A DNA stretch of 61,571 nt from the NCBI GenBank assembly GCA_028706475.1, contig JAQWBI010000007.1:1-61571 (forward strand), given 5' to 3'. Positions within the stretch are counted from its first letter, which is position 1, and each line of letters begins with the position of its first letter. Position numbers and translations under genes: made by a program. Under the pieces are notes generated by a model. It was not told the DNA's origin and made no database searches. It was given only the letters and a program-made list of their open reading frames with translations. Positions 25,511 to 33,860 of this stretch are shown piece by piece. The DNA comes from Candidatus Cloacimonadota bacterium (lineage in GTDB: Bacteria > Cloacimonadota > Cloacimonadia > Cloacimonadales > Cloacimonadaceae).

Positions 25511-26122
25511 TTACGAACCGGATGAGGGATGAATAGTATCCACTGGGCAACCTCTGAAAATCTTGGGGTCTATTCCAGTGCATTTACCGCAATTGATGCA
25601 TTTCTCGGGGTCAATATAGGCTTTCCCATCTCTGTAAGAGATAGCATGTTCAGGGCAGACTCTCAAACATAATCCACAGGATATGCAAGTAGAGGCATCC
25701 ACAACATTGTAAGCTTTTTCCTCAATTTCAGTTGCTTGTGTGGAATCAGGGGGATTCTGAGCAATGTCTGATTCCTGATTCTTGGTTGTAGGAGTTGCAA
25801 TATCTTCTCCCCCAGGTTTAGTTTGAGGGGCTTCTTTCTTTACTTCTTCCGTTATTTCAGGCTCTGTAGCAAGTGCAGTAACTTGCTCAACTGGATATTG
25901 AGCTTTATCATTCGGAATGGCAATAAATCCATCCACGCAGCGCTTGCAACCGATGCATTTCTCACTGTCAATCACTGCTTTACCATCTTCCATGTAGATG
26001 GCATTCACCGGACATACTATCTGTTCTTCACTTTTTGAAAACACACCTTGTGCAGCCGTTATCTGAATGATTGCCAACAGAAACATCAAGGCTACGATAA
26101 TGATTTGTAAGACTCTCTTCAT
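25511..26122 (-). CDS. Membrane-anchored or exported multi-[4Fe-4S] ferredoxin
   Basis: A 203-residue protein. The N-terminus (MKRVLQIIIVALMFLLAIIQ, then ITAAQG) is a signal peptide or anchor. The first cluster is made by a CPVNAI cysteine and CIGCKRC near residue 60. A Pro/Thr/Glu-rich linker spans about 75-135. The C-terminal dicluster domain has CISCGLCLRVCP near 147 and CINCGKC plus GCPV near 176-190. ATG 26122 is chosen because it overlaps the upstream stop (ATGA) and has GAGAGAG before it; a frame to 26161 is also open. Fe-S proteins exported by Sec are rare, so its side of the membrane is uncertain. Electron transfer with the polyferredoxin next door is likely. Confidence 0.75.
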   Translation of the reverse strand: MKRVLQIIIVALMFLLAIIQITAAQGVFSKSEEQIVCPVNAIYMEDGKAVIDSEKCIGCKRCVDGFIAIPNDKAQYPVEQVTALATEPEITEEVKKEAPQTKPGGEDIATPTTKNQESDIAQNPPDSTQATEIEEKAYNVVDASTCISCGLCLRVCPEHAISYRDGKAYIDPEKCINCGKCTGIDPKIFRGCPVDTIHPSSGS

Positions 26123-26886
26123 TGTTCTCTCTCTTTCGTGATAGTACCGTGTTTTGGGCATTTTTCGGCACAGCGATCACACATAATGCAATCAATTGAT
26201 TCCACGTATTCATCGCAAAGTATATCCAGATTCATGGGGCAATTCAGGTTACAAATACCACAATCCGTGCAACATTCCATGTTTCTGCGGATTTTCTTTC
26301 GTTTGATGCCAAACAAGCCGCCCAGGATTTGAGATACAATCAATAATGCGGCATAGGGACATAGAAAACGACACCAAAATCGTTCCAGAAATACTCCTCC
26401 TATCACAATGACCAATATGGTAAACAAGCCTAGATAAACCAATCTTGGCAGAAGCGATAGAGAGTAAAAGGGACATAATTTGATGTATAACCATGCAAAT
26501 CCGCAGATCACCAGAATGATACTAATACCCAGAACAAAATACTTGATTTTGTTCAGTTTACGTTCAGCAAAAAGGGGTATCTGCCGGAGCCTCTTTTTAT
26601 GGGTAATTCTATACAGCAGTTCTTGAATAGTACCAAGAGGACACACATAACTACAAAACACTCTGCCCCAAAACATGGCCAGAATCATGAACAGTATTCC
26701 GAAGAATATTCCCACAGAAGCTAAGCCAAGACTAAGTGTAAGTAGATTTCCCTTTAGCATACCAAAGCAGATTACCGCATATGGGCAGATACTGTGGATG
26801 GAGTTTTTGCCCAGAACAATCACACTTGTGAGAAATGCCGAAGTCAACACCAGAAAGAGAGTCTGAATCAGATTGCGTTTGCTCAT
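26119..26886 (-). CDS. NapH/NosR-type membrane polyferredoxin
   Basis: A 255-residue inner-membrane protein with about four or five membrane segments. The family CxxxCP motifs in membrane loops are present (CSYVCPLGTIQELL near residue 78 and CRFLCPYAALL near 172). The C-terminus has two [4Fe-4S] motifs: CTDCGICNLNCP near 205 and CIMCDRCAEKCP near 234. Proteins of this type pass electrons from quinol or cytoplasm across the membrane. Start and stop both overlap the neighbouring genes. No terminal reductase is encoded nearby, so the final acceptor is unknown. Confidence 0.82.
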   Translation of the reverse strand: MSKRNLIQTLFLVLTSAFLTSVIVLGKNSIHSICPYAVICFGMLKGNLLTLSLGLASVGIFFGILFMILAMFWGRVFCSYVCPLGTIQELLYRITHKKRLRQIPLFAERKLNKIKYFVLGISIILVICGFAWLYIKLCPFYSLSLLPRLVYLGLFTILVIVIGGVFLERFWCRFLCPYAALLIVSQILGGLFGIKRKKIRRNMECCTDCGICNLNCPMNLDILCDEYVESIDCIMCDRCAEKCPKHGTITKEREQ

Positions 26887-27125
26887 TACGGTTCTTTTAG
26901 AAAAGCCCTTCTTTGCAGTATATTCATCGCTTTCACTTTGGTTTTCACAGCTTCATGATATGCTGGGCGATGTTCCTCGCGATACACGCCTATGTAGTAC
27001 TTCTCAGTATCCAGTGTCAGTTTTCGAGCTTCTTCTGTGCTTTCCGGTACTTTGTCCATTATCACGCTCTTTTCATTGTAAAGCTCAAAGGTGTTATTGT
27101 GGCTTACAGCTAGCTTGGCAATCAC
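26886..27125 (-). CDS. Small protein of unknown function
   Basis: A 79-residue charged protein with no recognised family. Its stop overlaps the next ATG (TAATG), which favours a real gene. The start is unsure: GTG 27125 is the first normal start in frame, but the frame is open back to near the previous stop at 27200, reading LAIYIPSLSAAKLEKEQKKA, a helix-forming stretch, and AAGGAG lies about 20 bases before the GTG. A run of eight A sits at the same place, so a frameshift linked to a start nearer 27195 is possible. Confidence 0.5.
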   Translation of the reverse strand: MIAKLAVSHNNTFELYNEKSVIMDKVPESTEEARKLTLDTEKYYIGVYREEHRPAYHEAVKTKVKAMNILQRRAFLKEP

Positions 27126-27199
27126 CTGGACTGCTTTTTTTTGCTCCTTCTCCAGCTTTGCCGCAGATAGGGACGGTATATATATTGCCAGACAACACT

Positions 27200-29905
27200 T
27201 TATAATCCTTCAGGGTTTTTGATTGCTTCTATATAGGGCATGACATCATAATGAACTTGGGATTTAGCCTCAAGGAGCACCTGAATTGCTTCGTTATCCA
27301 AATCCGAGTTATCGGCCAGATACAAGGCTACTTGGGCAAAGGTAACTTCACTCGGAAAGTGCAGCATCCCTTTTTTGATAAAGCGAAGACTGTGTTCCGG
27401 TGCGTTATCCAACAGGTGTTGCAATACAAAGTGCACATAAATCTTCCAGCCTTCGTTATGGGGGAATATCACACGGTCCACAAAGGCTTCCAGTTCATCC
27501 CAGTCCTGTGTTTTTGTGTATATGGTGGTGTAGAATTCTGTGAGCTTGATTTCGTTGTCTATGAATATCTTGCTGCGATCGATGTAAGAACGGGCTTTTT
27601 CGGTATCTCCCATTTCTGCAAAGTGCGTAGCTGCTCTTACAAATCCTGATCCATAGTTCAATACAAGGCGGCGCATATTTTCATCTTTGAACACCTTGTC
27701 ATCTCCGATGGAGCGATATTCGTAAACAGTATCGATGTTTTTCAGCAATCTAGGGATGTTTTCCTGATCATCCCCTTTGATTGAGACCACGCGTGCCACC
27801 ATGCCTTCATTTCGACAGTAATCTTCAAATCCGATAAAACTCTCACAGGTTACGGCGAAGTAGATTGGTCTATGACCAAAATTGTCTTTGATGATCTTCA
27901 TTACTGCCTGGTCGGATATCCTGTAAAATGGCTCATTTGGACGCCATGTGGGAGTTGGTTCCAGCTCCACAGTAAAGGATCCGCTAGCCTCGGTGCCCGG
28001 AGCATACAGGTTTTGCTCAAGTCTGGATACATTCATTTTATCGATATCTTCATCCGACATATTGAACAACACGCCTTCCATATCTCTCAATTGACGTATA
28101 TACCATTCCGTGTTTAGCAAAGACAGGTTTGCCACCGATACATCCTTGCGAATCCCCTTTAGATACTTGTTCTTGTATTCCATGGCAATTTTCATCGCTT
28201 CAAGTGCTTGCTCGGAAGGTTGTACATCTTCAGCGGGATACATATACTCCCTAGCATGAGGATCTTTTACGGCCTGTGCATACCACAAGGGAAAGGTATC
28301 GTTATCTCCATTTGTAAAGATAATGGCATTTTCTTCCAGCGAATTCAGGAAATTCAAGCCATAATCCAGCGCTATGTATTCATGAGACCGATCGTGAACA
28401 TGGTATTGTGAAACCATGTTTCCTATGGGTAGAAGCAACATGATAGCCGCAAGGATATAACGAATGGAATGCTGTTTAAACAGATTTATGACTGCTAAAG
28501 CTCCGATACCGATCCAAATAGCCCACATATTGTATGCCACAACGAAGAAATAATCTCGGTCGCGCACCTCAGCATCGGACAGATTCATCACAAAAACCAT
28601 CACTACTGTTGTGAAGATAATGATGCTAAGGAAGTATTTGAAGCTATGCCTATTGCCTCTACGATGGAATATTGCTCCGGCAAAGCCTAGCAGGGCTATT
28701 AAGGCAGCACCAATGGATTTGCCCAGGAAAGATCCCATATTCACGATTGGTGCCAGTATCCCTTGAGGGAACCATTGCATACCGAAATAGCGGAGGAAGT
28801 GGAAACCCATTTGATCTTCGAAAAAGCTGGCTCTACGCTGAACAAAGCTGGTGTTACCGTATTGTTTCCGTAAGACATAATCCATAAAATACGGTAGGTT
28901 GCTGGGACGCCCTTCGTTGATAAAGGGGCGATCAGCGGCACGTACCATCAGATAGATATGGCTGGATACCCCTATTAAAACCAGAAGTGCGGAGCACAAC
29001 CAGAAACGTTTTCCGAATACATCACGCAATTCGTAAGCAAGAATAAACAAGGTGACAACTGCAAATCCCCATTTGTCAAAATCATCAACCGACAGAGACT
29101 TTCCGATGGCTCCGAAGATGAAATATCCAGCCAGGATAGCAAAGGTGTATCCTAATACCTTGAGCCAGAAATTCTCTTTTTTGATACCGTTTTGTAGTAA
29201 AGGGTAAACTACAATAAAGAGCACCGCAGGAGCTACTTGTAGCGCTGTTTGATGAACGCAAAAGCCCAGAAAGAACAGATACACAATAAGCAGAAGAATG
29301 TTTTGATGGCTGTAGTCTTCACTCTTTTCCACCCACACGAGAGTGAGCCAGAGGATCAGGTTCACAAAGAACACGAGTCCGGAATAGACTTCCGCTTCAA
29401 TGGCATTCATCCAAAAAGTGAAGGAAAAAGCAGTGTATAAAGCCGCAACTGTCCCAGCAAACATCGCTTCCCAAGCTTTTACCTTCATCATGCTTACCAG
29501 CTTCACTGTAAACAGATAGGTAAGCATCACTGCAAATGCAGAAGCCAAAGCGGAAATAAAAGCTGCTATCACCGCGTGAGATACAATGCCTCCCAAAAGA
29601 GCAACCAAAGCCCTACCAAATACTATATAAAAAGGATTTCCCGGGGGATGCGGCACACCTAATATACTGATGCACGTGGCATATTCTCCGCTATCCCAAA
29701 AACTCATGGTGCGGGCTTGAGTGCTGATATATACAGCCAATGTGAGAGCAAAGATCAGCCATGCGAGGATGCGATTGTGCAGGACGGAAACCAGGGCCTG
29801 AGGTTTCATGGGAGTGGTGTCCACAATACGCTGTGGTTCCGGTCTTACATATTCCATCTTTTTAGCTTGATTTAGTTTCTTTTTTATACTTTCGCTTTTC
29901 GGCAT
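27200..29905 (-). CDS. DUF2723-family membrane glycosyltransferase-like protein
   Basis: A 901-residue protein with a basic N-terminal tail, ten or more membrane segments over about residues 45-500, and a soluble C-terminal part. The family signature ARTMSFWDSGEYATCISIL near residue 64 and GVPHPPGNPFYIVFGRAL near 83 resembles the catalytic DSGE/HPPG region of DUF2723 and of eukaryotic TMEM260, a protein O-mannosyltransferase. It probably uses a lipid-linked sugar at the outer face of the inner membrane. It follows the ABC permease genes by 12 bases. The acceptor is unknown; the C-terminal region has repeat-like helices. Confidence 0.85.
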   Translation of the reverse strand: MPKSESIKKKLNQAKKMEYVRPEPQRIVDTTPMKPQALVSVLHNRILAWLIFALTLAVYISTQARTMSFWDSGEYATCISILGVPHPPGNPFYIVFGRALVALLGGIVSHAVIAAFISALASAFAVMLTYLFTVKLVSMMKVKAWEAMFAGTVAALYTAFSFTFWMNAIEAEVYSGLVFFVNLILWLTLVWVEKSEDYSHQNILLLIVYLFFLGFCVHQTALQVAPAVLFIVVYPLLQNGIKKENFWLKVLGYTFAILAGYFIFGAIGKSLSVDDFDKWGFAVVTLFILAYELRDVFGKRFWLCSALLVLIGVSSHIYLMVRAADRPFINEGRPSNLPYFMDYVLRKQYGNTSFVQRRASFFEDQMGFHFLRYFGMQWFPQGILAPIVNMGSFLGKSIGAALIALLGFAGAIFHRRGNRHSFKYFLSIIIFTTVVMVFVMNLSDAEVRDRDYFFVVAYNMWAIWIGIGALAVINLFKQHSIRYILAAIMLLLPIGNMVSQYHVHDRSHEYIALDYGLNFLNSLEENAIIFTNGDNDTFPLWYAQAVKDPHAREYMYPAEDVQPSEQALEAMKIAMEYKNKYLKGIRKDVSVANLSLLNTEWYIRQLRDMEGVLFNMSDEDIDKMNVSRLEQNLYAPGTEASGSFTVELEPTPTWRPNEPFYRISDQAVMKIIKDNFGHRPIYFAVTCESFIGFEDYCRNEGMVARVVSIKGDDQENIPRLLKNIDTVYEYRSIGDDKVFKDENMRRLVLNYGSGFVRAATHFAEMGDTEKARSYIDRSKIFIDNEIKLTEFYTTIYTKTQDWDELEAFVDRVIFPHNEGWKIYVHFVLQHLLDNAPEHSLRFIKKGMLHFPSEVTFAQVALYLADNSDLDNEAIQVLLEAKSQVHYDVMPYIEAIKNPEGL

Positions 29906-29917
29906 TAGGACTCCTTC

Positions 29918-30901
29918 TTATTCTTTCATTCCGCTACGGGAATAGCTGGCAATAATCTGCTTCTGAGCAAAGAAGAACAGGATTACGATCGGTAATATAC
30001 TGAATGTGGACGCAGCCATCAACAGGGTAGTCTGCGTGGAGGCTTCCTGGTTGAAATAGCTTAATCCCACTTGTAGAACTCTCAGTTCCGGACGGTTGAT
30101 CATTACTAATGGCCACATAAAACTGTTCCAGCTGGAGATTAATGAAAAAATTGATGCAGTGGCAATTACGGGTTTGGAAAGCGGAACTACGATGCGCCAC
30201 AGCATGCCAAAGGTGGAGCAGCCATCTATCGATGCGGCATCAAACAGTTCTTTGGGTAGAGACTTGAAATGCTGCCGAAAGAGGAAGATGGTAAAGATGT
30301 TTGCCATCCAGGGTATGATAAGCGCATTATAGGTATCCAACCAGTTCAGTTTATCCAATAGGACATAGGATGATATCATGTAGATTGGTTGAGGAACCAT
30401 CATCATGGACAGGAACAGATAGAAGAAGAAATCCCTTCCTTTAAACTCCATCCGGGCAAAAGCATAGGCCGATAACAAGGAAGTAAACAGCACTCCAATC
30501 AAACTAAGTAAAGACACATAAATGGTATTGTAAAAATACAATCCAAACGGTACTTTCTTGAAGGCTTTGATGTAGTTCTCAAAATGGAAGCTGGGTTTCT
30601 TGCGCACCAGCTTAATCTCGTCTGTAGGTACTTCCTTGTATTCCTCAACGATGTTCAAGTCCTCATCCAAAATGTGAATAATGCTTTTCTCACCTTTATC
30701 CATAACCAAAAGGATGCGTTCAGTCTGTCCGTTATTTTGCCACACATGATATTCCTCTTTGGGAATGAATAAGGTCTCTTGTTTGTTGAATTCACTTTGA
30801 GTCATCAGAGATGTGGAAAGCATCCATAAAAAGGGTACGACCATGGTCAATCCGAAAATAATCAGGATTGAGTAGGTGAGAATACTTCTTAATCTGTCCA
30901 T
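29918..30901 (-). CDS. Sugar ABC transporter permease (MalG type) with periplasmic insert
   Basis: A 327-residue inner-membrane permease with about six membrane segments. The ATPase-contact EAA loop reads DAASIDGCSTFGMLWRIVVP near residue 215. Between the first membrane segment and the core there is an unusual soluble insert (about residues 35-110, with ILLVMDKGEKSIIHIL), which ordinary MalG-type proteins lack. It follows its partner permease by 11 bases. Neither a binding protein nor an ATPase is encoded in the window, so the substrate cannot be named. Confidence 0.88.
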   Translation of the reverse strand: MDRLRSILTYSILIIFGLTMVVPFLWMLSTSLMTQSEFNKQETLFIPKEEYHVWQNNGQTERILLVMDKGEKSIIHILDEDLNIVEEYKEVPTDEIKLVRKKPSFHFENYIKAFKKVPFGLYFYNTIYVSLLSLIGVLFTSLLSAYAFARMEFKGRDFFFYLFLSMMMVPQPIYMISSYVLLDKLNWLDTYNALIIPWMANIFTIFLFRQHFKSLPKELFDAASIDGCSTFGMLWRIVVPLSKPVIATASIFSLISSWNSFMWPLVMINRPELRVLQVGLSYFNQEASTQTTLLMAASTFSILPIVILFFFAQKQIIASYSRSGMKE

Positions 30902-30912
30902 TTCATCCCCCC

Positions 30913-31848
30913 TTAATAATTAACGTGCTTTTCCATTCTGCGTTGGAAGATGGTAAGCGCAAGAATCAGGACAAACAAAGCTAGGGATACCGCACTGGCA
31001 TAGCCCATCTCTAATACATCGAATCCGCGTTCATAGATATAGTATACTATCAACTTTGTGGTATTTAGCGGCCCGCCTTTATCGGTCATCAGATATATCT
31101 GCGAGAAGGTTTGGAAGGTTGTGATAGTGGTCATGATCAAAACATAAAAAGTAGTAGGTGAAATTAGAGGAACAGTTACATTCCAGAACTGACGCGTTTT
31201 ACTGGCACCGTCTATCTCGGCAGCTTCATAATAGACCTTTGAGATGTTCTGTAGCCCAGCCAGGTAGATGATGGTGTTGTAGCCCAGTCCCTTCCATATG
31301 GTCATAATAATAATAGCAAACAGCGCTTGAGAGGGGCCGTGAAAGAACTGTGGCAGCTTCTCAAAGCCCAGGTTTTCAAACATAATCAGAAAAATACCCC
31401 GCGATTCAGACAACCATGCTTGTGGAGATATTCCGATAAAACCCAGGAAGGTATTCATCAATCCCGTTTGTTCGTTGAAGATCAGTTTCCATACTATAGA
31501 TACCGCTACCAAAGAGGTTACAAAGGGCATGAAATATACAATCCGAAACAGGCTTTTAAAGTACTTAATCTTGTTTAAAAGCACTGCAAACAGCAGAGAA
31601 AGCACGATGGTCGAAGGAACCAGGATAATCACTAACCAAAAGGTATTACCCATGGATTGCCAAAACACCGAATCCTGCATCATCTTGCTGTAGTTTTCCA
31701 AACCTATGAATCTTCCGGTTCCCTGAAGTGACCAATCGAAAAACGAGAGAATAAAGCTCATCACAATTGGTATCAAACGGAATGCCACCACAATTACCAA
31801 TGCTGGTAAAAGGTAGAGGTATGGAGAAATCTTCCATTTTGTTTTCAT
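30913..31848 (-). CDS. Sugar ABC transporter permease (MalF/UgpA type)
   Basis: A 311-residue permease with six membrane segments and the EAA loop EAAEIDGASKTRQFWNVTVP near residue 214. The start overlaps the stop of the upstream response regulator gene (ATGA). It pairs with the MalG-type permease just downstream. This belongs to the carbohydrate uptake CUT1 group by its length and EAA sequence. An ATPase and a binding protein must be supplied from elsewhere. Confidence 0.9.
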   Translation of the reverse strand: MKTKWKISPYLYLLPALVIVVAFRLIPIVMSFILSFFDWSLQGTGRFIGLENYSKMMQDSVFWQSMGNTFWLVIILVPSTIVLSLLFAVLLNKIKYFKSLFRIVYFMPFVTSLVAVSIVWKLIFNEQTGLMNTFLGFIGISPQAWLSESRGIFLIMFENLGFEKLPQFFHGPSQALFAIIIMTIWKGLGYNTIIYLAGLQNISKVYYEAAEIDGASKTRQFWNVTVPLISPTTFYVLIMTTITTFQTFSQIYLMTDKGGPLNTTKLIVYYIYERGFDVLEMGYASAVSLALFVLILALTIFQRRMEKHVNY

Positions 31849-33260
31849 ATCTCACCACCATTATCGTTGTTGCCGGGCTTGCGATACTCTCGCCAGTCTA
31901 TGCCCAGTTTTGTGCACTTTTTGTAGAAGTTTTCCCGGGTGATCTCTGCTATCGCTGCAGCGCGCAGGATGTTTCCCCCGGTTTTAACGAGTAGATTCTG
32001 GATATAGTGTTTGCTGAAAGCGTCCCTTGCTATTGCCCAGTTGGTGTTGTCCATTTCCACAAATACTTCCGAATATTCGGATGTGTTGCTCACGCTTTCC
32101 GGAAGATCCTCGGGTTGGATCACTTTATTTTCAGCCAAAATAACAGCGTGTTCAAGAGCATTACGCAATTCACGTATATTACCCTTCCATTTGTAGTTGA
32201 GTAGTAAAGACATCACTCCGGGAGATATCTTCAATTCAGATTTATTATACTTTTGACAAAACTCCTGTACGAAAGAACTCGCGAGTATTCTGATATCATC
32301 CTTGCGTTCCCGCAGAGGAGGAATATGCAGGTTTATTACGTTCAATCTATAATACAGATCTTCCCGAAAGCTACCCTCTTTGACCAATTCCTCAATGTCT
32401 TTATTGCTGGCGGCAATGATTCTGGTATCCGTGCGAGCGTCTTCATCCGAGCCTACCGCTCTATAAACTCCCGTCTCCAGAACTTTCAGCAGCTTAACCT
32501 GAAAAGCAGGGGACGTTTCTGTGATTTCATCCAAAAACAGAGTACCACCATTAGCCTCCTGAAAATATCCGATCTTATCGCGACTAGCGTCCGTGAAAGC
32601 GCCTCGTTTGTGCCCAAAGAGTAAGCTTTCCAACAAAGTCTCGGTGAGGCTTCCACAATTCACAGATACAAATTTCTCCGCTCTGCGCGGGCTATTGCGA
32701 TGAATCAATTCTGCAAAGACGCTCTTCCCTACTCCGGTTTCTCCCGTGATCAGTGCCAATGTATCCAATCCTGCGATTTTCTTCACTTTTTGGATGATAG
32801 ATTGGATCGGGGGCGAGTTTCCGATGATCAGATCGGTATCCAGTTCTTTTCGCAGCATTGCGCTTAGTCTGCGGTTTTCTTCCAACAACCATTGAGATTG
32901 CAGCGTTTTCTCCACCATGATATTGATAAGATCAGGGTTGCGCAGAGGTTTCACCAAATACTCCGCAGCACCCAACTTCATTGCCATCACTGCAGATTCA
33001 ATGCAAGCTTGCCCGCTGATAGCTATCACTGCAGTATAGGGATGCTCGGAGGACAATTCCCTGATCAGATCCAGTCCATTCTCACCAGGTAATACAAGAT
33101 CCACAATCGCTATGTGATAACGATGATTCTGCAGTTTCTTTCTGGCTTCTGTTAAGTTTGTCACCAATGTGGTGTGATACTCATTGTTCAGTTGAGAGTC
33201 GATTAGTTCAAGACTCTCTTTGGAATCGTCCACAATTAGTAATCGTGCTTTTTCTTTCAT
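31845..33260 (-). CDS. NtrC-family sigma-54-dependent response regulator
   Basis: A 471-residue regulator with three domains. The receiver has acidic residues D11/D12, phospho-acceptor Asp54 (HIAIVDLVLPGENG), and Lys in YLVKPL near 105. The AAA+ domain has Walker A GETGVGKS near 167, the sigma-54 loop GHKRGAFTDASRDK near 215 and Walker B GTLFLDEI near 237. A Fis-type helix-turn-helix lies at the C-terminus (NILRAAAIAEITRENFYKKC). ATG 33260 overlaps the stop of the kinase-like gene (ATGA) and has GGGAG; the frame to 33299 is rejected. It likely activates a sigma-54 promoter; none was located. Confidence 0.92.
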   Translation of the reverse strand: MKEKARLLIVDDSKESLELIDSQLNNEYHTTLVTNLTEARKKLQNHRYHIAIVDLVLPGENGLDLIRELSSEHPYTAVIAISGQACIESAVMAMKLGAAEYLVKPLRNPDLINIMVEKTLQSQWLLEENRRLSAMLRKELDTDLIIGNSPPIQSIIQKVKKIAGLDTLALITGETGVGKSVFAELIHRNSPRRAEKFVSVNCGSLTETLLESLLFGHKRGAFTDASRDKIGYFQEANGGTLFLDEITETSPAFQVKLLKVLETGVYRAVGSDEDARTDTRIIAASNKDIEELVKEGSFREDLYYRLNVINLHIPPLRERKDDIRILASSFVQEFCQKYNKSELKISPGVMSLLLNYKWKGNIRELRNALEHAVILAENKVIQPEDLPESVSNTSEYSEVFVEMDNTNWAIARDAFSKHYIQNLLVKTGGNILRAAAIAEITRENFYKKCTKLGIDWREYRKPGNNDNGGEI

Positions 33261-33859
33261 CTGATTACTCCCAATAGCCTGTTTTGTTGTGGTAGCCAAA
33301 CCGAGTTAATGCAAAAGCTATCTTCTTCAAACAAAGTCGATTCTGGCTGTTGCAAAAGCTTGTCCCACTGAACATCATCCAGCTTGAAATCATCATTGAA
33401 GGCTAAATAGATTGCACAGCAACCTTCATATTCCATGGCTCCTGTTCGGAGTTCAATGCTATCGAACCATAAACTAAGCCGCAGCAAGACTGTCTCGAAC
33501 CACATGGATAATTCAATCGAACTTGTGTGAGCTTTGCACTCTTTCAAAGACTTATCCTGATTCAATCTAAAGCTGTGCTTCACCGGGAGATAGTGTTGTA
33601 GATAGCCCATTTCTTTATCCAACCATTTGGGCAGAGAGATCTCCTGTTTCTTGGCAAAAGATCTCTCTGTCAACTGGTTGTACAAGTCTTTCAACATATC
33701 GTCCATCCTGACTCCAGCTTCATAAATCTTACTGATTTCTTCAATATCCGGATATTCCTTGCGCAGACGATGGCTGTATGCCAGAATCAAGTTCAAGGGA
33801 TTATTCAGATTGTGAATCAATCCTTCCAGAATATGTCGAACCAGGATGTTATCAATCAT
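33257..33859 (-). CDS. Degenerate sensor histidine kinase
   Basis: A 200-residue protein beginning with a phosphoacceptor helix (HILEGLIHNLNNPLNLILAY, predicted His near residue 17), like the H-box of histidine kinases. The second half occupies the place of the ATPase domain (SMWFETVLLRLSLWFDS near 120, CAIYLAFNDD near 147) but shows no N-box asparagine, G1 or G2 glycine motifs, so ATP binding is unlikely. No membrane or sensor domain is present. It is coupled to the response regulator by overlap. It may act as a phosphotransfer protein or a phosphatase, as Spo0B does. Confidence 0.7.
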   Translation of the reverse strand: MIDNILVRHILEGLIHNLNNPLNLILAYSHRLRKEYPDIEEISKIYEAGVRMDDMLKDLYNQLTERSFAKKQEISLPKWLDKEMGYLQHYLPVKHSFRLNQDKSLKECKAHTSSIELSMWFETVLLRLSLWFDSIELRTGAMEYEGCCAIYLAFNDDFKLDDVQWDKLLQQPESTLFEEDSFCINSVWLPQQNRLLGVIR

Positions 33860-33860
33860 A

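Noticed and set aside
32597-32614. GAFTDA in place of GAFTGA in the sigma-54 activator
   Set aside because: This is a frequent variant in response regulators of this family, so it is not evidence of lost sigma-54 contact.
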